64,000 nucleotides of DNA, taken from positions 22,698-86,697 of the forward strand of contig RFSE01000003.1 of NCBI GenBank assembly GCA_009924135.1. The letters are read 5' to 3'. The position numbers and the translations under genes are program-made. Positions 53,565-61,152 of this stretch are shown here, piece by piece (the stretch's first letter is position 1; each line of letters begins with the position of its first letter). This DNA is from Pseudomonadota bacterium. Lineage in GTDB: Bacteria > Verrucomicrobiota > Verrucomicrobiia > Limisphaerales > SXTU01. Below the pieces are notes generated by a model, which was given only the letters and a program-made list of their open reading frames with translations, searched no databases and had not been told where the DNA came from.

Positions 53565-54449
53565 TCACCCGTCAGTGAGCAAGCGCAGCAGTTCATCCTT
53601 CGCCGCCAGCAGACCTTTGTATTCGAGCATGGCGTCCGGCATCGTGCGCAGCGCTCGGACGAGGCCGCGTTGGGCGGCGGGATGGCGTTTCACTTCGGGC
53701 AGGGGCACCACGGTCATGCGGATGCCGAAGAGCACGCCACGACTCTGCGGCAATGCCACCAGCGCCTGATCCTCGATGCGCAACCACACCTCGTCCTCCC
53801 GCAGCGGCGGGCGGAGCTTCGGCAGGCCACGGGCCGGGTGCTGGTTCAACTCCGGCGACCGGCTCAGCCCCCAGTTCGCCCGGCACCACGCGGAGCCGGG
53901 CTTGAGGCGGCTGAGGAAGTTGTGGATGGGCGAGGCCAGTTGCTCATTGAGATGGGGCACGGGCGTGTGGATGACTTCGAGCGGCTGGCCCACCTTCTCC
54001 TCAAACCGCCACGACGACGGAAAACATACGCACCCGCCGACCAGATGGAAGCGGCCGTCGTTGGCGTCCGGTTTCAGCAGCACATAATCCGGCTCCCACG
54101 CCTCACCCAGGGCCAGACAGCGGCCGAAGTCGTCCGCGACGTGGGCTGGAGCGCCGGTCTCCGACCCGGCGCGTTCCTGCTTGGTCTCGCAGCCCGTCGG
54201 GTCGGAGACCGGCGCTCCAAAAGACCGGGCCAGCGCGATGGTTTCTTCCAGCAACGGCCCGGCTCCGGGGAGCAAGGCAGCACAGCGGGCGGGGTCACTC
54301 CGCAGCCAGTGCCGCCGCTGGGCAAGCAGTTCGGCACTGGCTGTCGTCGGGGTAAAGAAGGCGCGGGCACTACCGCCTTTCAGGCCAAAACTGTGGTGAT
54401 AATCCTCGTCCGGCAGGACGCTCACCCAGGCTGGCTCGGTTTCGCTCAC
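53565..54449 (-). CDS. DUF3445 (haem-dependent oxidative demethylase-like) protein
   Basis: A 294-residue protein starting at a GTG that overlaps the stop of the metalloprotease gene (GTGA). The core CVCFPSSWRFEEKVGQPLEV followed by HTPVPHLNEQLASPIHNFLS and WCRANWGLSRSPELNQHP is typical of DUF3445, a family with haem-dependent oxidative N-demethylase members. The insertion at about residues 78-101 (from VSDPTGCETKQERAGSETGA to AHV) is encoded by a palindromic repeat element and is not part of the family pattern. The enzyme core downstream appears intact. Confidence 0.82.
   Translation of the reverse strand: MSETEPAWVSVLPDEDYHHSFGLKGGSARAFFTPTTASAELLAQRRHWLRSDPARCAALLPGAGPLLEETIALARSFGAPVSDPTGCETKQERAGSETGAPAHVADDFGRCLALGEAWEPDYVLLKPDANDGRFHLVGGCVCFPSSWRFEEKVGQPLEVIHTPVPHLNEQLASPIHNFLSRLKPGSAWCRANWGLSRSPELNQHPARGLPKLRPPLREDEVWLRIEDQALVALPQSRGVLFGIRMTVVPLPEVKRHPAAQRGLVRALRTMPDAMLEYKGLLAAKDELLRLLTDG
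54148..54218. repeat. palindromic element inside the DUF3445 gene
   Basis: Two perfect 20-base arms (GGAGCGCCGGTCTCCGACCC at 54148-54167, its complement at 54199-54218) around a 31-base middle. The reading frame stays open through the element. The GGAGCG...CGCTCC ends resemble intergenic motifs near 11206 and 33451. Confidence 0.9.
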
Positions 54450-56290
54450 GGCACGCGCTGGATCCGGAAGAAGAGCCGGTTGGTTACGGCGGGGAGGTTG
54501 GTGAGGCTGCCGTTCGTGGTGGTGGGGGTGACGGGGTTGGCAGCGCGCACCCAGGTTTTGAAGTCGGACGTGGCCTGCACTTCGTAGAGATCGTAAGGAT
54601 TGGCCAGCCAGTTCAACGCGGTCGGGGTGATGGAGGTGAAACGCAGGACCGAGGCCGCGCTCGTGGGATCGGTCCCGCTGCGATACTCGTTGAAGTTGCT
54701 GACCCCGTCGCCATCCGCGTCATCCGTGGCCTGGTGGCGCAAACCGACGCTGGGATCCGCATCGCCAAAGTACTTGGTCATCCAACTGTCAGGCACGCCG
54801 TCGGAGAACAGGTCACTCTTAAAGGAGAGCACGCGGACTTCCACGTAAGGCGAGCCGTTCGTGCCATCACTGATGCGCAATAAGGCACGGTCGTAGGAGG
54901 AACTGGTGGCCGGATCCACCCGCGGGGAATCGCCATACAAACCGCCGGGGGTATAACGCAGGATGTTACCTGTGAGGCTGAAAGTGCCGTAGTTGGCCGT
55001 GGAACTGGCGAGGCTGACAGTCAGTGCGTCCTTTTGCAGGTCGTAGCCGCGGATTTCCACTTCGTTGATGCCGGCGATGTTTGGCAAGGGCGAGGCGGTG
55101 ACGATGTCCATGATGCGGCCGTAGCTCCACGGGGGCGTGTTGGTGGCGGGATAAACCTGCTGGATCACGGGCGGATCGTACGCGCCGAGCCGCGCGCCCC
55201 GGCCATCCTCGTGGGCGGTGAAATACATGGTGGCTTCTGCCAGCACCGGATCCGGCTCGTTGAGCGTTTCACTGGAATGCGCCATGCTCAGGATGTGGCC
55301 GATTTCGTGGCAGGCCACTTCCTCAAAGGTGCTCAGGGTCTGCAAGGCCGACTGGGTGTGCTTCATGATCAGGTGGCCGCGCAGGACGGGATAAAACTCG
55401 TTGCCGTTTACATTGCCGCCCATCCCGCCGTTGGGAAAAGTACCGGAAACGGTGAAGTCGTTGCCACCCACGCCCAAGACCGAGGAGTCGGTGATGGAAC
55501 CATAAAGATCGTGCAACTGGACCCGGATGAGCCCGTCGTTGCTCAAGAAAGTGTTCGCCGCCGCCCCGAAACTCGTAACGCCTTGGAAGGCAAATTTCAG
55601 CCCGGTGACCGTCGCCCAGGCGCGGAAGGCGTTGCTCACGGCTCCGAGCGCCTGGGCCTGGGTCAGCCCGGCCGGCAACGCATCGGCATCGACGAGATAA
55701 CCGATGGGTTCGCCGCGATCGCCCGCCGTGAACCGGCGGGAGACCGGACGACCGTCCAACAACAAGCCGCTCGTGGCCGCCGTCTCACGATAGATCGCCG
55801 CACTGGCCGTCAGGTCCGGGCCGGCGGCGTCCGGGTACAAGCGGCGGGCGGCGGCGCGCACCGCCAAGGTGTATGGATTCGTCACCCCCGCGCGGTCCAG
55901 CAGCAGTGCACCGCTGGAGCCGTTGTCGACGAAGAGCGTACCGTCCGTACGTTGGCCGAGGAGGAAGATTCGCTCATCGCCACGGCGCAGATTTGGTGCG
56001 GCACTGGATACCTGGCCCAGTTCGCCCACCACGCCGCCGCGATGTACCACGGAAATCGTGGCCGGGAACCGGCCCTTCAGTGCCGCCGTCACCTGGAGCC
56101 AGGTGCGCGTATGAACGCCCCCGTCTTTTGGATCCAAAAAGCTGGCCGCTCCCAGCACCCTGGCCTGGCAGATTGCGGTGGCGCTTTGCACGCGTTCTTC
56201 GGGGGTGGCACGGGCCAGCGAGTTCGCCCGGACCGGAGCGACCGGGACGAGCAGGAGGCCGAGAACCAAGAGCAGGGAAAACAATTTCAT
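54446..56290 (-). CDS. secreted zinc metalloprotease (matrixin-like)
   Basis: A 614-residue protein with a signal peptide (MKLFSLLLVLGLLLVPVAPVRA). The zinc site is HEIGHILSMAHS, with H328, E329, H332 and H338, the HExxHxxGxxH-type pattern of metzincins (matrixin M10-like). FRAWATVTGLKFAFQGV and the DGRGARLGAYDPPVIQQVY segment fit that family. A thrombospondin type-3-like calcium motif DADGDGVSNFNEYRSGTDP (about 530) and a C-terminal domain of the PEP-CTERM-free 'VTNRLFFRIQRVP' kind follow. The second half lacks known catalytic motifs. It overlaps the DUF3445 gene by four bases. Confidence 0.85.
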   Translation of the reverse strand: MKLFSLLLVLGLLLVPVAPVRANSLARATPEERVQSATAICQARVLGAASFLDPKDGGVHTRTWLQVTAALKGRFPATISVVHRGGVVGELGQVSSAAPNLRRGDERIFLLGQRTDGTLFVDNGSSGALLLDRAGVTNPYTLAVRAAARRLYPDAAGPDLTASAAIYRETAATSGLLLDGRPVSRRFTAGDRGEPIGYLVDADALPAGLTQAQALGAVSNAFRAWATVTGLKFAFQGVTSFGAAANTFLSNDGLIRVQLHDLYGSITDSSVLGVGGNDFTVSGTFPNGGMGGNVNGNEFYPVLRGHLIMKHTQSALQTLSTFEEVACHEIGHILSMAHSSETLNEPDPVLAEATMYFTAHEDGRGARLGAYDPPVIQQVYPATNTPPWSYGRIMDIVTASPLPNIAGINEVEIRGYDLQKDALTVSLASSTANYGTFSLTGNILRYTPGGLYGDSPRVDPATSSSYDRALLRISDGTNGSPYVEVRVLSFKSDLFSDGVPDSWMTKYFGDADPSVGLRHQATDDADGDGVSNFNEYRSGTDPTSAASVLRFTSITPTALNWLANPYDLYEVQATSDFKTWVRAANPVTPTTTNGSLTNLPAVTNRLFFRIQRVP

Positions 56291-56398
56291 GCTCCCACCA
56301 CACTGAAGCATCAGCGCCCCCGGCGCAAGACTGGATCACCTCCTACCAACTGCGGGAATAGTTTGGTAAGATGCAGCGAGCTGTCGCTAGCGCACCCG

Positions 56399-56623
56399 TT
56401 CTCCCTCCCCATGAACCGAAGAGGGTCAGAAAGATGGGGAAGGATCTGAGTTTTTTTTCTGACAAATCCAGCTGCTAAACAGCCTGACAACGAGCGGTGG
56501 CGAAAGTTACTAGCGCACCCTGAACCACGGCGGACGAGCTGGATTGAGAGCAGGAAAATTAAGGGCAGGAAGATTTTTTCTCCCAATTTTCCTGCCAAAA
56601 CCTCGGTTCATGGGGAGGGAGAA
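56399..56623. repeat. 225-base element with perfect 21-base inverted ends
   Basis: The ends TTCTCCCTCCCCATGAACCG (plus A) at 56399-56419 and the exact complement at 56603-56623 bound an A/T-richer interior with poly-T runs and a CAGGAAAATT/AATTTTCCTG inverted pair. TAGCGCACCC occurs at 56388-56397 and again at about 56512. It fills most of the 386-base gap between the OppF-like and metalloprotease genes. No gene was seen. It looks like a MITE, but no transposase is known here. Confidence 0.85.
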
Positions 56624-56676
56624 ATCGTTCGATGGTTCAAATCGGGGATTCCGCCAGAGTATTCCAGTACTTGGTA

Positions 56677-57642
56677 TCACTTGGCCAGATGACAAGCCGC
56701 GAAATGTCCCGGCGAAATCTCGCGCAGCGCCGGCACCTCGGTCTTGCACCGCGACTCGGCCACGGGGCAGCGCGGGTGGAAGGGACAGCCGCTGGGCGGG
56801 TTGATGGGCGAAGGCACGTCACCGGGCAGGACGATGCGCTGGCGTTTCGAGTCCGGGTCCACCACGGGCACGGCGGAGAGCAGCGCCTGCGTGTACGGAT
56901 GCTTCGGCGCGTTGATGATCGCCTTCGACACGGCGGTCTCAACGACCTTGCCGAGGTACATCACGACCACCCGGTGGCTGATGTGCTCCACCACTGCGAG
57001 ATCATGTGCGATGAAGAGATAGGCCAGCCCGTGCTCGCGTTGGAGATCCTGCAGGAGGTTGATGATCTGCGCCTGCACCGAGACATCGAGGGCGCTGACC
57101 GGCTCGTCGCAAACGATCAATTTCGGTTCCACCGCCAGCGCACGGGCGATGCCGATGCGCTGCCGCTGGCCGCCGCTGAATTCGTGCGGGTAACGCTGCG
57201 CGTGCTGCGGGTTCAAACCCACGTCCTGCAACAGCTTGCCGATGCGGGCCTCGCGGGCGGTCTCGTCCGCCACGAGATGATGGATGTCCAGCGCCTCGCC
57301 AATGATCTGGCCGACGGTCATGCGCGGATTCAACGAGCCAATGGGGTCCTGGAAGATCATCTGGAACCGCCGCCGCCGCTCGCGCAACGCCGCGCCTTCC
57401 AGCGTGGTGATGTCCTCGCCCTCGAAGGTGACGCTGCCGGCGGTTGGTTCCAGCAGGCGGATGATGGCGCGGCCGAGCGTGGTCTTGCCACAGCCGCTCT
57501 CGCCCACGAGCCCGACCGTCTCGCCCGGGGCGACGACGAGGCTCACGTCATCCACGGCCTTCACCCAGGCGTTGACGCGGCTGAAGACCCCGTGTTTGAC
57601 CGGGAAGTGGACTTTGAGGTTTTTGACTTCGAGGAGGTTCAA
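56677..57642 (-). CDS. oligopeptide/dipeptide ABC transporter ATP-binding protein (OppF-like)
   Basis: A 321-residue ATPase. Walker A is GESGCGKTT (about 48-56), the signature is [14 protein letters not shown], Walker B is LIVCDEP and the H-loop is IAHDL. The C-terminal oligo_HPY region has four cysteines ([21 protein letters not shown]). It should power uptake of peptides or nickel/sugars with partner permeases. No permease, OppD or binding protein lies next to it, so it may pair with genes elsewhere. The first three Walker motifs are all intact. Confidence 0.92.
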   Translation of the reverse strand: MNLLEVKNLKVHFPVKHGVFSRVNAWVKAVDDVSLVVAPGETVGLVGESGCGKTTLGRAIIRLLEPTAGSVTFEGEDITTLEGAALRERRRRFQMIFQDPIGSLNPRMTVGQIIGEALDIHHLVADETAREARIGKLLQDVGLNPQHAQRYPHEFSGGQRQRIGIARALAVEPKLIVCDEPVSALDVSVQAQIINLLQDLQREHGLAYLFIAHDLAVVEHISHRVVVMYLGKVVETAVSKAIINAPKHPYTQALLSAVPVVDPDSKRQRIVLPGDVPSPINPPSGCPFHPRCPVAESRCKTEVPALREISPGHFAACHLAK

Positions 57643-57654
57643 GGGAGATTGGAG

Positions 57655-57840
57655 TCAAGGTTCCGGTATTTCGAGGACGCGGCAAATTTTGCGGACCAGC
57701 AGGTCAGGAATTTCCGAATGACGCGGCACCGGCTCACGTCGCCCGGTCTGGGGGTTCCAGTAAATTGTGTGCGAACCGCCCTCGCGCTTGAATGGCCGAC
57801 CGTGCTTTTCCAAGTGGCGGACTAATTCTCGTCGTTTCAC
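57655..57840 (-). CDS. hicA: HicA-type mRNA interferase toxin
   Basis: A 61-residue protein starting with GTG. The double-stranded RNA-binding-like fold has the catalytic H24 in FKREGGSHTIYWNP, and RHSEIPDLLVRKICRVL at the end fits the family. It should cleave mRNA when not bound by HicB. It follows hicB by 51 bases. The GTG start and short length are normal for HicA. Confidence 0.88.
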   Translation of the reverse strand: MKRRELVRHLEKHGRPFKREGGSHTIYWNPQTGRREPVPRHSEIPDLLVRKICRVLEIPEP

Positions 57841-57891
57841 GGACGTTTAGTAGGGAAACACCTGGTGGCGTCAATAAGGAAACTTTGGCTA

Positions 57892-58101
57892 TCACGCCAG
57901 TTCGAGTACTTGAGCGTCCTTGGACATCGTACGGTTGGCGTCCTCGCGACGATCTTCCAGTAACAGGTCGATCGCGTCCCGCAGGCTTTGGATACACTCA
58001 TCCACCGTTTCGCCTTGCCCGTTGGCTTCGGGAAATTCGGGGCAGAAGGCCACGAACCATTTGCCTTCCCGATGAACTTGAGCGGTGATCTTGAGCTGCA
58101 T
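57892..58101 (-). CDS. hicB: HicB-like antitoxin
   Basis: A 69-residue protein. The start MQLKITAQVHREGKWFVAFC gives the usual HicB-fold beginning; the family core is FCPEFPEANGQGETVDECIQ and SLRDAIDLLLEDRREDANR. It lacks the C-terminal HTH/ribbon-helix of longer HicB proteins, so DNA binding may be weak or supplied by the DUF433 protein upstream. It lies 10 bases after that gene. It should neutralise HicA. Confidence 0.85.
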   Translation of the reverse strand: MQLKITAQVHREGKWFVAFCPEFPEANGQGETVDECIQSLRDAIDLLLEDRREDANRTMSKDAQVLELA

Positions 58102-58111
58102 GGGAAAACCC

Positions 58112-58321
58112 TTAAACCTTTCCAGATGAAAAGACAACGGAGGCAAGAATGTCGTCACGTTGCAGAAATGCGTAGTCAGTTAGAATCCCTTCGTAGCTGG
58201 CTCCTGCACTCCGGAGTTCCAGCACGTCTTTCACGCGCATCCGCTGGCCGCGAATGCACGGTCTGCCGCCGCACTTGCCCGGCTCAATCGTGATGTGTCC
58301 CAACAATTGGGCTTTGCTCAT
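58112..58321 (-). CDS. DUF433-domain protein
   Basis: A 69-residue protein. The domain ITIEPGKCGGRPCIRGQRMR and VKDVLELRSAGASYEGILTDY is typical of DUF433, which has a winged-HTH-like fold and is often next to toxin-like genes. The start at MSKAQLLGHI is preferred to an ATG 102 bases upstream because GGGAG precedes it at a fair spacing. The three genes DUF433-hicB-hicA probably form one operon. Its role may be autoregulation. Confidence 0.78.
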   Translation of the reverse strand: MSKAQLLGHITIEPGKCGGRPCIRGQRMRVKDVLELRSAGASYEGILTDYAFLQRDDILASVVFSSGKV

Positions 58322-58506
58322 GGCAAGATTACTCCCAGATGTTCCCCCGGAGGGCAAGTTCGGAGAAAATCCTCCTGATTTTGATTGAGCCGGGGCTTCT
58401 GTAGGAGGCAGGGGTTGGTTCATGTTGCCGTGGTTGAGACCTGAGCGTCTGCGAGGTCGGCTATGAATTTCAGTCGGCGTCGAGCACCACGCCTTTCAAA
58501 CGGTCG

Positions 58507-58534
58507 TTGACGCTTTGAGGACTCGTGCTAGGTT
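58507..58534 (+). promoter_or_regulatory. possible promoter of the aromatic leader
   Basis: TTGACG (58507-58512) is 16 bases before TAGGTT (58529-58534), which carries the extended -10 TG at 58526. The transcript would then start only a few bases before the leader ATG, so the leader would be nearly leaderless. The fit is moderate and another promoter may lie upstream in the 195-base gap before the leader. Confidence 0.3.
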
Positions 58535-58543
58535 GCGGGTGAA

Positions 58544-58630
58544 ATGACTGATCGCAACTGGCGATTTTACGGCGTGCGGAGCGGCTATTACTTTAGCCGC
58601 CCTGCCTGCTGGCTTGCCGGGTTGCGCTGA
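58544..58630 (+). CDS. aromatic leader peptide (attenuator)
   Basis: A 28-codon frame before the DAHP synthase. It contains seven aromatic residues: W6, F8, Y9, Y15, Y16, F17 and W23. Y15-Y16-F17 form a consecutive run. It starts with MTDRN and ends LAGLR then TGA. Such clustering fits an attenuation leader, where a shortage of Tyr, Phe or Trp stalls the ribosome. The frame is too short for routine gene calling. No clear Shine-Dalgarno precedes the ATG. Confidence 0.75.
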   Translation: MTDRNWRFYGVRSGYYFSRPACWLAGLR

Positions 58631-58677
58631 TTCCTAACACTCAACCGACAAACCGCAGGCCGGCGCCTGCGGTTTTT
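58616..58677 (+). terminator. attenuator with terminator and alternative antiterminator
   Basis: Terminator: AACCGCAGGC and GCCTGCGGTT (58651-58674) form a 10-base-pair stem with loop CGGC, followed by T73-T77. Antiterminator: 58616-58626 (GCCGGGTTGCG) can pair with 58654-58664, giving GCCGG/CCGGC plus TGCG/CGCA with one mismatch and one G-T pair. The two structures exclude each other. A ribosome at the leader stop codon (58628) would cover 58616-58626 and favour termination. Stalling at the YYF codons (58586-58594) leaves it free. Confidence 0.75.
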
Positions 58678-58716
58678 GCATTTCAACCCGGCCCGGCCTG
58701 TCTTACCCCAAAAACC

Positions 58717-59733
58717 ATGATCATCGTCCTCCGCCCCAAAACCTCGAAGAAGGAAGAAGCTGCCGTGCTCGCCGAGATTCGCCGGCTCGGCTACCGCCCG
58801 CACGTGATGCGCGGCGTCGCCCGCACCGTCATCGGGGCCATCGGCGACGAACGCAAGAATCACACGCTCGAGACGCTCACCGCCCTGCCGCAGGTCGAGA
58901 GCGTCATGCCCATCCAGAAGCGCTTCAAGCTCGTCAGCCGCGAGGCGCATCCGACCAACTCCACCATCACGCTCCCCAATGGCTGCATCATCGGCGGGAA
59001 GGAACTCGTTGTCATGGCCGGACCCTGCTCCGTCGAGAGCGAGCAGCAGTTGATGACGACCGCCGTGGCCGTGGCCAAGGCCGGGGCGAAGGTGCTGCGC
59101 GGCGGTGCGTTCAAGCCCCGCACCTCGCCCTATGAATTCCAGGGCCTCGGCGAGAAGGGCTTGAAGCTGCTGGCCAAGGCGCGCAAGGAAACCGGCCTGG
59201 CGGTCATCACCGAGCTGTTGTCCGAGGATCACGCCGAAATGGTCGCGGAATACGCCGACGTGCTGCAGATCGGCACGCGCAACGCCCAGAACTTCCAGCT
59301 CCTCATCGCCGCCGCCAAGACCGGCAAGCCCGTGCTGCTCAAGCGCGGCCTCGCGATGAAGATCGAGGAATGGCTGCTCGCCGGGGAATACATCCTTTCG
59401 AACGACAATCCCGGCTTGATGTTCTGCGAGCGCGGCATCCGCACGTTCGAAACCTACACGCGCAACACGCTGGACCTTTCGACCATTCCCATCATCAAGA
59501 AGGAGTCGCACTGTCCCATCGTCATTGATCCCAGCCAGGGCGCCGGCCGCGCCGACTTGGTGGTGGCCATGTGCAAAGGGGCCGCCGCGATGGGCGCGGA
59601 CGCGTTGCTGGTGGAGGTGCATCCGAATCCCGCCGAGGCATGGAGCGACGGCGCGCAACAACTTACGCTCGAGGGCTTCGCGAAGCTCATGCAGGACCTG
59701 AAACCCTTCGCAGCCGCCGCCGGACGGAGCTGA
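58717..59733 (+). CDS. aroF: 3-deoxy-7-phosphoheptulonate (DAHP) synthase, type I-beta
   Basis: A 338-residue enzyme that condenses PEP and erythrose 4-phosphate, the first step to chorismate and the aromatic amino acids. An N-terminal ferredoxin-like regulatory domain (1-70: MIIVLRPKTSKKEE) like that of Thermotoga DAHP synthase precedes the barrel. Motifs are MAGPCSVES, RGGAFKPRTSPYEFQGLG, QIGTRNAQNFQLL, LKRG and VEVHPNPAEAWSDG. The usual DPSH metal-ligand motif reads DPSQ here (Q274). The FL domain suggests Tyr/Phe feedback in addition to the attenuator upstream. Confidence 0.93.
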   Translation: MIIVLRPKTSKKEEAAVLAEIRRLGYRPHVMRGVARTVIGAIGDERKNHTLETLTALPQVESVMPIQKRFKLVSREAHPTNSTITLPNGCIIGGKELVVMAGPCSVESEQQLMTTAVAVAKAGAKVLRGGAFKPRTSPYEFQGLGEKGLKLLAKARKETGLAVITELLSEDHAEMVAEYADVLQIGTRNAQNFQLLIAAAKTGKPVLLKRGLAMKIEEWLLAGEYILSNDNPGLMFCERGIRTFETYTRNTLDLSTIPIIKKESHCPIVIDPSQGAGRADLVVAMCKGAAAMGADALLVEVHPNPAEAWSDGAQQLTLEGFAKLMQDLKPFAAAAGRS

Positions 59734-59757
59734 AACCGGGGGACGACCGCAACGCCC

Positions 59758-59856
59758 GTAGCGCGGGCAGCCCTGCCCGCGCGTTCGGGGAATTTGGCCG
59801 CTCTTTGATCGGCAAAGGGCTGGCCCGGTGCGCAACTCGGCGGTCACAGACCGCCG
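59758..59856. repeat. two short hairpins between aroF and the HEAT gene
   Basis: TAGCGCGGGCAG..CTGCCCGCGC (59758-59782) is the relative of the hairpin at 32499. CGGCGGTC-ACA-GACCGCCG (59838-59856) followed by CTACAG has the layout of the one at 11173, with compensating base changes in the stem. No gene was seen in this 215-base gap. Confidence 0.8.
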
Positions 59857-59948
59857 CTACAGGGATTGGGCACCGTACCCTAAATTGCCCCGGTCGTCGC
59901 AATCCCCGCTTTCCGGCCCGTCGTGGCCCCGCTATAGTGGCCAGACCG

Positions 59949-61037
59949 ATGGGCTTTTATGTGCTGATCCACTGGGTATCGCTCGGGCTGGCCGGGGCGA
60001 CGCTCGCCATCCTGCTCGGGGTGGTGGTGCGCCAGTGGTTCCGCCAACGCCGGGCCCAAGGAGACGCGACCCGCCGTGAATCCCTCATGGCCCTCGCGTT
60101 GGAATACATCGAGGAACCGGAGTTTCTCCCTGCCTTCAAGGCCCAGCTCCGGCCGCAGGACCAGCGGTTGCTGGTCGAGTTGTTCGCCGGCCTGCTGCCC
60201 AAGGTGCGGGGGGATTACGCCGAAAAGGTCGTCCATCTCATGCGCGAAATGGGCCTGCGGGACCGCTGCCTCCGGCAGTTGATCTCGCCCAAGTGGTGGA
60301 AACGGGCCGATTCCGCCGCCGTGCTCGGTTGGTTCAACGAACCCCAGGTTGTCACCGCGCTCGAACGGGCGATGGACGATCCGCAGGTGGATGTGCGGCT
60401 GGAAGCAGCCCGGGCCCTGACCCGCCTCGGGGCGGTGCAATCCGTCGCGGGGCTGGTCGCCCGGCTGGCGGTGGTGGATGCGTCCCATTCCCTGGGCGTG
60501 AAGGAGATTTTTCGCTCACTGGGCCCGGGCGCGGTGCCGGAGTTGATCAACGTGCTGGATAGCGATGTTTCCGGGCATGTGAAAATGCTCGCGGCGGATG
60601 CGCTCGGACACATTGGCGATGCCCGCGCGGTGCCGGCGCTCTTGAAATTGTTTCACGCGCATGCCCGGGGCGGTGGCCTGTCGCATGAGGCGGTGAATGC
60701 CTCGATCGCATTGCGGCTCGCAGTCATGCAGGCGTTGAGCGTGCTGGTGGACCCGCGGGCCTTGAACGCCATCCTGGCGGCGCTGGAGGATCCGGTGTGG
60801 GAGGTACGTGCGCAGGCGGCTCATTGCGCCAGCCAGCTTGGTTCGGATCACGCCATTCCCCGGCTGGCCATGTTGCTGGATGATGAACATTGGTGGGTGC
60901 GTTTCCACGCGGCGGAAGCGCTCTTCCGGCTCGGCGAGACGGGGCAGTCCGCCTTGCAGCGGGCCGCCCGCAGCGCCTCCGCCCGCGCTGCGGAAATCGC
61001 AACCGGCCTGCTGCGGGAGAAAGGGATGGCTGTGTGA
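59949..61037 (+). CDS. membrane-anchored HEAT-repeat protein
   Basis: A 362-residue protein. An N-terminal membrane helix (MGFYVLIHWVSLGLAGATLA, continuing ILLGVVVRQWF) is followed by a cytoplasmic or periplasmic HEAT solenoid with repeats such as DPQVDVRLEAARALTRLG, VPELINVLDSDVSGHVKML, PRALNAILAALEDPVWEVRA and EHWWVRFHAAEALFRLG. The ATG at 59949 gives the membrane helix; the open frame upstream overlaps aroF. The GT2 gene begins 115 bases later, and the two probably work together as a scaffold and synthase. Confidence 0.8.
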   Translation: MGFYVLIHWVSLGLAGATLAILLGVVVRQWFRQRRAQGDATRRESLMALALEYIEEPEFLPAFKAQLRPQDQRLLVELFAGLLPKVRGDYAEKVVHLMREMGLRDRCLRQLISPKWWKRADSAAVLGWFNEPQVVTALERAMDDPQVDVRLEAARALTRLGAVQSVAGLVARLAVVDASHSLGVKEIFRSLGPGAVPELINVLDSDVSGHVKMLAADALGHIGDARAVPALLKLFHAHARGGGLSHEAVNASIALRLAVMQALSVLVDPRALNAILAALEDPVWEVRAQAAHCASQLGSDHAIPRLAMLLDDEHWWVRFHAAEALFRLGETGQSALQRAARSASARAAEIATGLLREKGMAV

Positions 61038-61114
61038 GACAAGGCAAAATTAAAAGTGAAAAATTAAAAATGCCGCCCGTGTTACCGCCCGCGCCCGGAG
61101 CGTTTAGCGCGCCT

Positions 61115-61147
61115 TTTTTCACTTTTCACTTTTCACTTTTCATTTCA
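61115..61147. repeat. TTTTCAC heptamer array before the GT2 gene
   Basis: Tandem CACTTTT heptamers (four, the last partly changed), with the loosely inverted AAAAGTGAAAAATTAAAA at 61052-61069. The array ends about 5 bases before the GTG start of the GT2 gene, so it occupies the place where a ribosome-binding site is expected. Confidence 0.85.
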
Positions 61148-61152
61148 CCGCA

